Assembly: GCA_009693235.1 (NCBI GenBank)
Contig: SHXR01000015.1
Coordinates: 1-64,000 of the forward strand
DNA: 64,000 nt
Source of the DNA: Betaproteobacteria bacterium
GTDB lineage: Bacteria > Pseudomonadota > Gammaproteobacteria > Burkholderiales > SG8-39
Direction of reading: 5' to 3'
Shown here: positions 57,418 to 64,000 of the stretch, piece by piece
Position numbering within the stretch: the first letter of the stretch is position 1
Layout: every line of letters begins with the position of its first letter
Made by a program: the position numbers and the translations under genes
The notes under the pieces: generated by a model
Databases searched by the model: none
Told to the model about the DNA's origin: nothing
The model's input: only the letters and a program-made list of their open reading frames with translations

Positions 57418-58245
57418 TCACGCGCCGGCCTGCGTCGCGTTGGGCGTGAAAAGCGCCTCACCGTTGATCTTGAAACTGCCGATTGCGTTCTGGCCGTCGT
57501 CTGCAACGAGCCAATCGATGAATGCCTGGGCATCGGCCTGCTTGACATGCGGCTGCCTGACCGGATTGACGAGGATCACGCCATATTGATTGAAGAGACG
57601 CTGGTCGCCTTGTACCAGAATCGCCAGTGCACCACGATTCTTGAACGAGAGCCACGTTCCCCGATCGGCCAGAATGTAGGCGTCCATCGATGAAGCGGTG
57701 TTCAAGGCTGGGCCCATCCCCTGTCCGGTGTCACGATACCAAGCCCCCTTCTGTTTGGCGATGTCGATGCCCGCTTGCGCCCATAACGCGAGCTCTGCAG
57801 TGTGGGTACCACTGCGATCGCCACGTGATACAAAAGCGGCCTGTGCGCTTTCGATCGCCTTCAATGCCGCTGCCGCATCGCGTTGCCTACCGATCCGCGC
57901 CGGGTCCGTCTGCGGCCCGATCAGCACAAAATCGTTGTACATCACCGGAATGCGCTTTACCCCATGCCCCTCGGCGACAAACTTCTCTTCCAATCCACGC
58001 GCATGGACGAACACGACATCGGCATCACCGCGGCGCGCCAAGTCGAACGCCTGCCCAGTTCCCAGTGCGACCACACGTACCTGAATCGCCGTCTTCTTCT
58101 GAAAGGCAGGCAGGATGTGGCCGAACAATCCGGATTGTTCGGTCGAGGTCGTGGAGGCGACCGTGATAAAACGCTGCTGCGCTTGCGCGCTGCTCAATAG
58201 CAGACTGATCGTGAGTAACCACCCGCACATCCGTCGGATTACCAA
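57418..58245 (-). CDS. tupA: Tungstate ABC transporter substrate-binding protein TupA
   Basis: Periplasmic oxyanion receptor of 275 residues with a signal peptide (WLLTISLLLSSAQA). The TupA signature ASTTSTEQSGL near 30, GTGQAFDLARRGDADVVFVHA near 62 and SRGDRSGTHTAELALW near 141 form the tungstate pocket. The TTG start at 58245 overlaps the tupC stop and has GGAGAG upstream; an ATG five codons later is possible. Last in the order tupB-tupC-tupA. Preference for tungstate over molybdate is inferred from the family. Confidence 0.9.
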   Translation of the reverse strand: MVIRRMCGWLLTISLLLSSAQAQQRFITVASTTSTEQSGLFGHILPAFQKKTAIQVRVVALGTGQAFDLARRGDADVVFVHARGLEEKFVAEGHGVKRIPVMYNDFVLIGPQTDPARIGRQRDAAAALKAIESAQAAFVSRGDRSGTHTAELALWAQAGIDIAKQKGAWYRDTGQGMGPALNTASSMDAYILADRGTWLSFKNRGALAILVQGDQRLFNQYGVILVNPVRQPHVKQADAQAFIDWLVADDGQNAIGSFKINGEALFTPNATQAGA

Positions 58246-58973
58246 GGGAGCTCTCCATTGATGAATTCAGCGGCTTCGCTCGTTGCCGGATGTTTGAAGA
58301 AACGTTCCGCCGGGCTGCACTCGGCGATTCGTCCACGATGGATGAACAGGATCTCGTCACCCATCCGATGCGCCTGTCCAAGATTGTGCGTGACCATAAT
58401 GATCTTCGTCCCCGCCTGGTGCATCGCCTCGATCACCGCCTCGATTTCATGCGTGGCACCGGGATCAAGATTAGCAGTGGGTTCGTCGAGGAATAGCACT
58501 TCTGGTTCAATGGCCCAGGCACGTGCCAGCGCCAAGCGCTGCTGCTCGCCGCCAGATAGCACCCGCGCCGAATGCCGCGCGACCGAGACGAGACCCACGC
58601 GCTGGAGCGCCGCATGGGCCCGATCGAGATGCTCCGCGCGTGGATAGCCTGCCGCCTGCAATGCATAGACGATATTCGCTAGCGCAGATCGGCGCAGCAT
58701 CACCGGCCGCTGGAATACCATGGCTTGGCGTCGCGGCGTCCCAGGCGCTTTGGTCGCTGGGGTCGAATTCCATGCCACGCGACCGCTCGAAGGGGTTAGC
58801 AACCCGTGACAAAGGCGCAGCAGCACACTCTTGCCCGCACCATTCGGACCCACCATGAGAGTCCGCGTGCCGGCAGCGAATTCGACGGTGATGCCATCGA
58901 TAATACGTCGATGACCGGCGACGAAGACGACATCGCGAAGTTGCAGCGGCAACAGCGATGGAGCATCCATCAT
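58239..58973 (-). CDS. tupC: Tungstate ABC transporter ATPase TupC
   Basis: ATPase of 244 residues starting at ATG 58973, overlapping the tupB stop as ATGA. Walker A VGPNGAGKSVLLRL near 43, Q-loop AMVFQRPVML near 85, signature LSGGEQQRLALARAW near 141, Walker B VLFLDEPTANLDP and switch His VTHNLGQA. The frame extends far upstream but that part lies opposite tupB sense and is spurious. It supplies energy for tungstate import with TupA and TupB. Confidence 0.9.
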   Translation of the reverse strand: MMDAPSLLPLQLRDVVFVAGHRRIIDGITVEFAAGTRTLMVGPNGAGKSVLLRLCHGLLTPSSGRVAWNSTPATKAPGTPRRQAMVFQRPVMLRRSALANIVYALQAAGYPRAEHLDRAHAALQRVGLVSVARHSARVLSGGEQQRLALARAWAIEPEVLFLDEPTANLDPGATHEIEAVIEAMHQAGTKIIMVTHNLGQAHRMGDEILFIHRGRIAECSPAERFFKHPATSEAAEFINGELPW

Positions 58974-59674
58974 CCGTAACGCCGCTCCGCGGCTTCCTTG
59001 ATCACATATGCCCCGGCGTTTAGCGCCAACACCACCGCAACCAAAACGATCCCAAGCGCCAAGGCAAGCGGCAGATCCCCTTTGCTCGTTTCGAGCGCGA
59101 TAGTGGTGGTCATCACCCGCGTCACGCCGTCGATGTTCCCACCCACGATCATCACCGCACCGACTTCGGCCGCCGCCCGACCGAAACCCGCCAGCACGAT
59201 GGTCAGCAGTGAAAATCGCAAATCCCACAATAGCGTGATGCTTGCACCCATCCGCGTGACGCCGAGCGAACGCAGCTGCTCGTGGAACTCTTGCCACGCG
59301 TCTTCGACCACCTGCCTGGAAAGGGCCGCAACGATTGGCACGACCAGAATCGTCTGGGCAAAGATCATCGCGGTCGGCGTAAACAACAATCCCATCGAAC
59401 CAAGCGGCCCAGCTCTCGATAGCATCAGATAGACCAGCAGACCGACCACGACCGGCGGCAAGCCCATCAACGCGTTCAGCGCAACGATGACGCTGCGACG
59501 TCCGGGGAATCGACCGACCGCGATCGCTGCGCCCAAGGGCAAGCCGAGCACACAGGCGAGGAATACCGCCGAGAGGCTCACCTCAAGACTCAGACCAACG
59601 ATGCCAAAGAGCTTCGCATCGCCTGCGATGAGCAGCTCCAAGGCATCGGTCGTTGCTGCGGCCAAACCGTTCAA
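58970..59674 (-). CDS. tupB: Tungstate ABC transporter permease TupB
   Basis: Permease of 234 residues with about five or six hydrophobic segments and an EAA-like loop FHEQLRSLGVTRMGASITLLW near 138. Motifs VSLSAVFLACVLGLPLGAAIAVGRFPGRR and ALMGLPPVVVGLLVYLMLSRAGPLG are typical of TupB. The start is TTG at 59674. First gene of a three-gene overlapping operon. No ModE-type site could be recognised in the 217-bp gap upstream. Confidence 0.9.
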   Translation of the reverse strand: MNGLAAATTDALELLIAGDAKLFGIVGLSLEVSLSAVFLACVLGLPLGAAIAVGRFPGRRSVIVALNALMGLPPVVVGLLVYLMLSRAGPLGSMGLLFTPTAMIFAQTILVVPIVAALSRQVVEDAWQEFHEQLRSLGVTRMGASITLLWDLRFSLLTIVLAGFGRAAAEVGAVMIVGGNIDGVTRVMTTTIALETSKGDLPLALALGIVLVAVVLALNAGAYVIKEAAERRYG

Positions 59675-59891
59675 TCAACATCTCCGGGAATCGGGCAGCG
59701 ATGCCCATTGCGGCTGGGCAAGCGCCGCACCAGCGAACCATCAAGTGTAACGGTCTATGGGCGCTCGAACGGAATCGCCGACAGAGAGAAATGGTGTAGC
59801 GAGCCGTCCTGACACGCGTTCACGTCAATGCACCATCCGTTCGAACCGCTAAAATGATTGCCCCCTCTGACGACCACCGACCTAACACATC

Positions 59892-60278
59892 ATGACCATC
59901 CGCATCGTACGACTCGGTTCCAGACGTGTCCCAGGCGAAGGCGTACGCATCGGCACGGTACGCCGCCCGCCGCGTGACATTCCGAAAGAGGACTATGCGA
60001 AAAAAGACTGGTTCGACGTCTGGCTGCCGGAACTGTCGCCCGAAGCCGAAACGGTCAAGCGGGCGCTGGCCGCAAACTCCGATGCCGCGTGGCAGATCTT
60101 CGCGAAAAAATATCGCACCGAGATGGGTAGACCCGAACCCGGACGTCTGTTGGATCTGTTGGCGGCCTTGTCAAAGACGGCACCCTTTTCCGTCGGCTGC
60201 TATTGCGAAGACGAGAAGCGCTGCCATCGCTCGATTCTACGCGTGCTATTGAAGGAGCATGGGGCGGCGGTGGAGTGA
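59892..60278 (+). CDS. DUF488-family protein
   Basis: Small cytoplasmic protein of 128 residues of the DUF488 family: IRIVRLGSRRVPGEGVRIGTVRRPPR at the start, YAKKDWFDVWLPELSP near 36, and the Cys-rich end VGCYCEDEKRCHRSILRVLL near 100, which is the conserved C-x-C-x4-C-H-R pattern. No biochemical function is established for the family. A TAAAAT lies 37 nt before the ATG (59850-59855) as a possible -10. It is convergent with the alpha/beta hydrolase gene. Confidence 0.85.
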   Translation: MTIRIVRLGSRRVPGEGVRIGTVRRPPRDIPKEDYAKKDWFDVWLPELSPEAETVKRALAANSDAAWQIFAKKYRTEMGRPEPGRLLDLLAALSKTAPFSVGCYCEDEKRCHRSILRVLLKEHGAAVE

Positions 60279-60295
60279 CGTTCATTCTTCACCTT

Positions 60296-61165
60296 TTACA
60301 GGGGAAAGTACTTCTCCAACCACTCCGCCACCACATGCCAAACGCGCTGGTTGCCTTCGGCCAGCATGAAATGGTCGGTGTCACCAAACAGGTGGAGATC
60401 GGCAGGCATGCCGGCGCGTTTGAACATTTCGATCGATTGCTCGGTCGGTGTGACCGAATCCACCGAACTGTGCAGCAGCAATAGCGGGCGCGGCGCGAGC
60501 TTTGCCACGACATCTTCGGCGCGGAAATCGAACATGCTCTGTGCCGTTTCGGCGGTGAAGGCTTGAATGGACCCCGGCACGATCTGTCGCTTGAGGCTAG
60601 GCGGAATCGGCACGATATCCATCCTTGGCACCAATAGCGACTGCCCGGTCCGTGCGCGGTGGCGCTTCCCTTCTTCCAACATCGCAGTGAATTTGGCCCA
60701 CGCCTCGGGTCCTGGATGTTGCCCGCGAAATTTTCGTTCGCCATGCCCCCAGCCACCGGATGAAATAACGCAGGAGAATCGCTCGTCAATGGCGCCGGCA
60801 TACACGGCTACGGCTGCGCCAAAACTGGAACCGATTACGCCGATGCGTGTAGCCTGCACGGCGGGATGGCCATTCAGAAACGTGTAGGCATCGCGGGTGT
60901 TTTGCACCTGATCCAGGCAAATGAGATTGCCACGCTCCCCTTCGCTCTCGCCACAGCCGCGCATGTCGAAACGCATCGTCACATAGCCCTGTGCTTCCAA
61001 TGCAGCACAGGGACCCAGAACATTCTCCGCCCCTTTGTTGCTGCCAAAGCCGTGCAAGACGAGAAAAGCAGGACGTCGCTCACCGACTTGCATATTGGCG
61101 GGTGTTCGGACGACGCCCGCCAAGCGCAGACCCTGCGATTGAAAACTGATGTTCGATTCGCTCAT
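60296..61165 (-). CDS. Alpha/beta hydrolase
   Basis: Alpha/beta hydrolase of 289 residues: oxyanion motif LVLHGFGSNKGAENVLG near 33, FDMRGCGESEGERGN near 64, nucleophile elbow GVIGSSFGAAVAVY near 109, acid region LLLLHSSVDSVTPTEQ near 225 and His in GDTDHFMLAEG near 260. This is the peptidase S9/dienelactone hydrolase-like type. It overlaps the VOC gene upstream by 4 nt (ATGA), so they are translationally coupled and probably act in one pathway. Substrate unknown. Confidence 0.87.
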   Translation of the reverse strand: MSESNISFQSQGLRLAGVVRTPANMQVGERRPAFLVLHGFGSNKGAENVLGPCAALEAQGYVTMRFDMRGCGESEGERGNLICLDQVQNTRDAYTFLNGHPAVQATRIGVIGSSFGAAVAVYAGAIDERFSCVISSGGWGHGERKFRGQHPGPEAWAKFTAMLEEGKRHRARTGQSLLVPRMDIVPIPPSLKRQIVPGSIQAFTAETAQSMFDFRAEDVVAKLAPRPLLLLHSSVDSVTPTEQSIEMFKRAGMPADLHLFGDTDHFMLAEGNQRVWHVVAEWLEKYFPL

Positions 61166-62172
61166 GAAGACGCCGACGCGCGTGCCGTCTTGAATGGAAC
61201 CTGGCCAACACGTCCCGGTTCGGCGGCGCCCTTGGCCGCGGGGAGCGAGGGACGCACTTTGCCGTCATCACGCTGCCGGATGCCATCGACCAGATGCCAT
61301 TCGCTGAAGCGATTGGTGCGGTAGTTGTTGGGCTTCCAGGCATCGGTCACATAGTCCGCATCGCAGAAATATTCGACCGCCCCGCCCAAGGGATTCCTGA
61401 AGTACCAGAAATAGGCCGACGAAACCGGATGGCGCCCGGGACCGACGTCGGTCGCCCAACCGCGTTTGGAAAATTCGAGGCCGCCGCCGAATACCTCGTG
61501 GATATCGCTCACCTCGAATGCGATGTGATGAATATCGGTCTTGCCGGTGCGACTCTTCACGAAGAAAAGATTGTGATGCTCGCTCTTTTCCGTCCAACGC
61601 AGGAACACCCCCGCACCGCCGACATAGCGATCCGATAGCCGAAAGCCAAGCCGCTTGCGATAGAACGCCTCGGCCACGCGGGTATCGGACACGAAGAAAA
61701 CGATATGGCCCATCTTGAAGGGCTGCGCGTTCTTATAGACTGGGCTCACCTTGTCGATGCGCGTTCGGCTACCCGGACCATTCCACGCGGTGCCGGCGCT
61801 CGGTGTTTCGCGGCGATGCTTCCAGACGCGAAAGCCGACGTTGATGCCGCTGTCATCGATAGCGTGAAGGGTACCGTCGGTATCGACCGACACATCACGG
61901 TCGCGCGCCAAATCCTCGCCGATGGCCTTCAACGCGCTTGCATTGACCACACCGAAGATCACCTCACGAAAATTTGACCCGCCCTCCAGGCGCGGCCGAA
62001 GCGTCTTCGCGGCTTCCGGCCGGACTACGATCCGACTGCCAATGCCGGTTTCGAAGATGATTCCCGCTCGCGTATCAGCAACTTTCTTCAGACCCCAGTC
62101 GCCGAAAAATTTGCGCGCCGTCTTGAGGTCGGGCGAGCCATACACAACGGTGTCGATGCCGACGATCGCCAT
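61162..62172 (-). CDS. VOC-family (extradiol dioxygenase-like) protein
   Basis: A 336-residue protein with two vicinal-oxygen-chelate domains: the first (about 1-115) begins GIDTVVYGSPDLKTARKFFG, the second (about 145-275) begins FKMGHIVFFVSDTRVAEAFY. Metal ligands typical of extradiol dioxygenases appear in the second domain: His in KMGHIVF, His in TDIHHIAFEVSD and a late Glu in GGAVEYFCDADY. It is a good candidate for a ring-cleaving or related dioxygenase, with the coupled hydrolase downstream acting on the product. Copy B of the repeat and an IS3 element lie just upstream, so its promoter may be affected. Confidence 0.82.
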   Translation of the reverse strand: MAIVGIDTVVYGSPDLKTARKFFGDWGLKKVADTRAGIIFETGIGSRIVVRPEAAKTLRPRLEGGSNFREVIFGVVNASALKAIGEDLARDRDVSVDTDGTLHAIDDSGINVGFRVWKHRRETPSAGTAWNGPGSRTRIDKVSPVYKNAQPFKMGHIVFFVSDTRVAEAFYRKRLGFRLSDRYVGGAGVFLRWTEKSEHHNLFFVKSRTGKTDIHHIAFEVSDIHEVFGGGLEFSKRGWATDVGPGRHPVSSAYFWYFRNPLGGAVEYFCDADYVTDAWKPNNYRTNRFSEWHLVDGIRQRDDGKVRPSLPAAKGAAEPGRVGQVPFKTARASASS

Positions 62173-62186
62173 GACTTACTCCTTAA

Positions 62187-62267
62187 GGAGACGCTGATTA
62201 AGCTATCTTTCGCAATCAGCGTGACCATATTTTTCAGGGAGTTACGAGGGGGGGTAATCCTCCCCTT
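62187..62267 (+). repeat. Double-hairpin dispersed repeat, copy B
   Basis: About 80 bp beginning GGAGACGCTGAT. Hairpin 1 pairs CGCTGATT with AATCAGCG (8 bp). Hairpin 2 pairs AGGGG with CCCCT. Clearly the same element as copy A (47509-47586), with the core TTCAGGGAGTTAC shared. It lies 15 bp upstream of the VOC gene and 14 bp from the IS3 end. Confidence 0.75.
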
Positions 62268-62293
62268 TTGCAAGGGAGCCAGAAGTAGAAACG

Positions 62294-63205
62294 TTATGCA
62301 GCCATGGCCAGTTTCTGCTTCGGTGTAAATCCACCCAGAGCCATATTAGGACGGTCATTGTTATATGACCACATCCACCGGGTGGCAAACTCTTGAACCT
62401 CTTCTAAGCTTGACCAGTAATATTGTGACAGCCATTCGTAGCGCACGGTTCTGTTAAATCTTTCAACATAAGCATTTTGCTGTGGGTTGCCTGGCTGAAT
62501 GTATTCAAGCCTGATTCCCCATTCTGCAGCCCAGTTTTGAATGGCAGCGCTGATGTATTCAGGGCCATTGTCACAACGAATAACCTGAGGCTTGCCGCGC
62601 CAAGAAATCATCTGCTTAAGCTCTCTGATTACCCGCTCCGCTGGCAATGAGAAGTCCGCCTCCATGCCAATGGCTTCTCTGTTGTAGTCGTCAATCACAT
62701 TGAACAACCTGAACGTTCTACCGTCTTCAAGTTGGTCATGCATAAAGTCCATAGACCAAACCTGATTGATTTCCAGTGGCACTGTTAAAGCCTCTGGCTT
62801 CTCACGGATCAACCGCTTGCGAGGTTTGATCCGCAAGTTCAGCTCCAACTCCTTGTAGACCCTGTAAACACGCTTGTGGTTCCATTTGAAGCCCTTCAGG
62901 TTGCGCAAACACAGATAGCAAAGGCCAAAACCCCAGTTGCGGTTGTTGTCCGTCAGCTTGACCAGCCAAGTTGCAACTTCTTCATTCTCTGCATCGAGCT
63001 TGCGCTCGTAGCGGTAACAAGACTCACTGATCCTAAAGGCCTGGCACGCCACCCGGATGCAAATGCCGCGCTCCTTGACTGCTTTGATGGCCATCTCCTT
63101 GCGTCGGGATGCCTCACCACTTTTTTTCAAGCGCCTCCGACACGATCTCGGCTTTGAGCTTCCCCTCAAGATACATCTTCTTGAGCCGCTGGTTTTCTTC
63201 TTCAA
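62294..63205 (-). CDS. IS3-family transposase OrfB (integrase catalytic part)
   Basis: Catalytic half of the IS3 transposase: HTH_21-like start ([20 protein letters not shown]), then the DDE domain with Asp in [10 protein letters not shown] near 150, Asp in [11 protein letters not shown] near 210 and Glu in [20 protein letters not shown]. It is made as an OrfAB fusion by -1 frameshifting at the A7G run (63120-63127), where OrfA reads GAA AAA AAG and OrfB continues AAA AGT. The first ~25 residues of the open frame before the slip site are not used. The element looks intact. Confidence 0.88.
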   Translation of the reverse strand: MKKKTSGSRRCILRGSSKPRSCRRRLKKSGEASRRKEMAIKAVKERGICIRVACQAFRISESCYRYERKLDAENEEVATWLVKLTDNNRNWGFGLCYLCLRNLKGFKWNHKRVYRVYKELELNLRIKPRKRLIREKPEALTVPLEINQVWSMDFMHDQLEDGRTFRLFNVIDDYNREAIGMEADFSLPAERVIRELKQMISWRGKPQVIRCDNGPEYISAAIQNWAAEWGIRLEYIQPGNPQQNAYVERFNRTVRYEWLSQYYWSSLEEVQEFATRWMWSYNNDRPNMALGGFTPKQKLAMAA

Positions 63206-63380
63206 GCTCTTTCATGCGGGACATCACGGAGACATCCATTCCGCCATATTTGGCCCGCCACTTGTAAAAGGTGGCGGTGCTGATGCCCATTTCTCGGCAA
63301 ATATCAGGCACGCCAAAACCAGCCTCAACGCGTTTGACGGCGTCCATGATCTGGCTATCGGTGAATTTTGACTTTCTCAT
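63114..63380 (-). CDS. IS3-family transposase OrfA
   Basis: DNA-binding half of the IS3 transposase, 88 residues: [20 protein letters not shown], helix-turn-helix ([24 protein letters not shown]) and a C-terminal leucine-zipper-like coil ([18 protein letters not shown]). It ends KKW-TGA just after the slippery A7G, so most ribosomes make OrfA alone while some shift into OrfB. Confidence 0.9.
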   Translation of the reverse strand: MRKSKFTDSQIMDAVKRVEAGFGVPDICREMGISTATFYKWRAKYGGMDVSVMSRMKELEEENQRLKKMYLEGKLKAEIVSEALEKKW

Positions 63381-63442
63381 GTAGAACCTCTTCCATTGGA
63401 AAAAATTCTACTTCTAACGCCTTTGGTTCTAGGGGACGATTA

Positions 63443-63486
63443 CCGTTGGCAGCCAGGAACGATGCTATGAGGCGATCTGCCAACGG
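63443..63486. other. 10-bp perfect inverted repeat beside the Bug stop
   Basis: CCGTTGGCAG (63443-63452) and CTGCCAACGG (63477-63486) form a 10-bp palindrome with a 24-nt spacer. It lies between the IS3 end and the Bug stop codon. It could be a T-poor terminator or a protein-binding site. Function unknown. Confidence 0.5.
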
Positions 63487-63487
63487 C

Positions 63488-64000
63488 TCACTGCAGCGGT
63501 ATCCCCGCCTTCTCGATCAACGCCTTGAACTTGGGTGCATCGGCCAGAATGCGCGCGCGCAGCTGATCCGGTCCGGCAGGCCGGGCTTCGAAGCCGGCGG
63601 CGAGCGCCTTCTCCTTGGTCTCGGGCCGGGCCAGTGCCTTAGCGGTTTCCGCCGCCAGCCGCTGCACGATGTCGGCGGGCAGTCCGGCCGGGGCGAACAG
63701 CCCGAAGATGCTTTCCACCGCGAACTCTGGGTAGCCCGACTCCATCATTGTGGGCACGTTGGGCAGGCCGGGCCAGCGGGCGGTGCCGGTGACGGCCAGG
63801 CCCGTGAGCCGACCGGACTCCACCAGCCCATGCGCCGGCGGCACGGCAGTGGACGACGCGTCGATGGACTTGCCCAGCACTGCCTGCACTGCGAGGCTAG
63901 CGCCGGTGTAGGGCACTTGGGTGTAGCTGATCCCGCCCTGGACCATCAGAAGTTCGCTGGCAATGTGAGGCGGCGAGCCCGTGCCGGAGTTGCCCATGTT
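63488..64000 (-). CDS. Bug/TctC-family receptor, C-terminal part (runs off the window)
   Basis: The last ~170 residues of a Bug receptor are visible: GNSGTGSPPHIASELLM, VPYTGASLAVQAVLGKSIDASS, ARWPGLPNVPTMMESGYPEFAVESIFGLFAPAGLP and the end KFKALIEKAGIPLQ. The start lies beyond the right edge. Its GC-rich wording (many GGC/GCC runs) looks higher than that of the other Bug genes in the window, and an IS3 element separates it from the rest, so it may have a different history. Confidence 0.9.
   Translation of the reverse strand, partial: NMGNSGTGSPPHIASELLMVQGGISYTQVPYTGASLAVQAVLGKSIDASSTAVPPAHGLVESGRLTGLAVTGTARWPGLPNVPTMMESGYPEFAVESIFGLFAPAGLPADIVQRLAAETAKALARPETKEKALAAGFEARPAGPDQLRARILADAPKFKALIEKAGIPLQ

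Larger units (their letters stand above)
62281..63415 (-). mobile_element. IS3-family insertion sequence
   Basis: Element of about 1.13 kb bounded by the inverted repeat AGAAGTAGAA (62281-62290) and TTCTACTTCT (63406-63415). It holds overlapping orfA and orfB with an A7G slippery run. Base composition is visibly less GC-rich than flanking genes. I could not identify a target-site duplication next to these ends, so the true termini may differ by a few bases. Confidence 0.85.

Noticed and set aside
58974-59297. N-terminal extension of TupC to 352 residues
   Set aside because: The extension overlaps tupB in another frame and lacks ABC features. The ATGA overlap at 58970-58973 gives a normal start.

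Overview
The window looks like chromosome of a GC-rich betaproteobacterium, most likely a member of the Burkholderiales. The reasons are the carA-carB-greA / yhbY-rlmE / ftsH-folP neighbourhood, a full pstSCAB-phoU-phoBR locus, and six genes for Bug-type (TctC family) periplasmic solute receptors with no TctAB membrane partners nearby. I saw no tRNA, rRNA or CRISPR array.

Layout. 1-914: a transposase N-terminus fused in frame to the C-terminal part of a NamZ-type exo-N-acetylmuramidase. 0.9-12.4 kb: housekeeping genes folP, ftsH, rlmE, yhbY, greA, carB, carA, an Hsp15-type S4 protein and an ATM1-type ABC exporter. 12.6-18.3 kb: a translationally coupled beta-oxidation operon (fadE, thiolase, fadB/J fusion). 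18.4-20.2 kb: an FkbM methyltransferase and a methylenetetrahydrofolate reductase-like protein. 20.2-33.7 kb: a catabolic region with four Bug receptors (one with a nonsense codon), NIPSNAP, cupin, MetE-like, FAH-family hydrolase, flavin oxidoreductases, a PEP mutase/isocitrate lyase-family protein and a GH88 hydrolase. 33.7-40.2 kb: the phosphate locus, with a Pho box plus -10 before pstS. 40.3-42.2 kb: a putative ferritin-like protein and a Bug receptor. 42.3-47.4 kb: a molybdenum hydroxylase operon, two of its three genes damaged. 47.6-50.2 kb: an APC permease and a second MetE-like protein. 50.4-54.4 kb: a tightly overlapping operon of LLM monooxygenase, alpha/beta hydrolase, AtzG-like protein and amidase, facing a TRAP transporter (54.6-57.4 kb). 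57.4-59.7 kb: tungstate ABC transporter in the order tupB-tupC-tupA. 59.9-62.2 kb: DUF488, alpha/beta hydrolase, VOC protein. 62.3-63.4 kb: an IS3-family element. The window ends inside another Bug gene.

How the genes fit together. The catabolic parts pair an uptake system (Bug, TRAP or APC) with oxygenases, hydrolases or amidases, the usual pattern of a soil or aquatic generalist that degrades small organic acids, amides or aromatics. The substrates cannot be read from the sequence. The tungstate importer could supply metal to Mo/W enzymes, but nothing here links it to the damaged hydroxylase operon.

Most notable signals: (i) seven premature in-frame stops in five otherwise well-preserved genes, six of them TAG, including pstC and phoR; TAG is also an ordinary terminator here, so this reads as point mutation or assembly error unless suppression is shown; (ii) two copies of an ~80-bp double-hairpin repeat whose second stem differs in sequence between copies but still pairs; (iii) the coupled LLM/hydrolase/AtzG-like/amidase operon opposite a TRAP transporter; (iv) two stand-alone MetE-like enzymes with intact zinc ligands in catabolic or transport contexts. 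I did not find an obviously unprecedented system.
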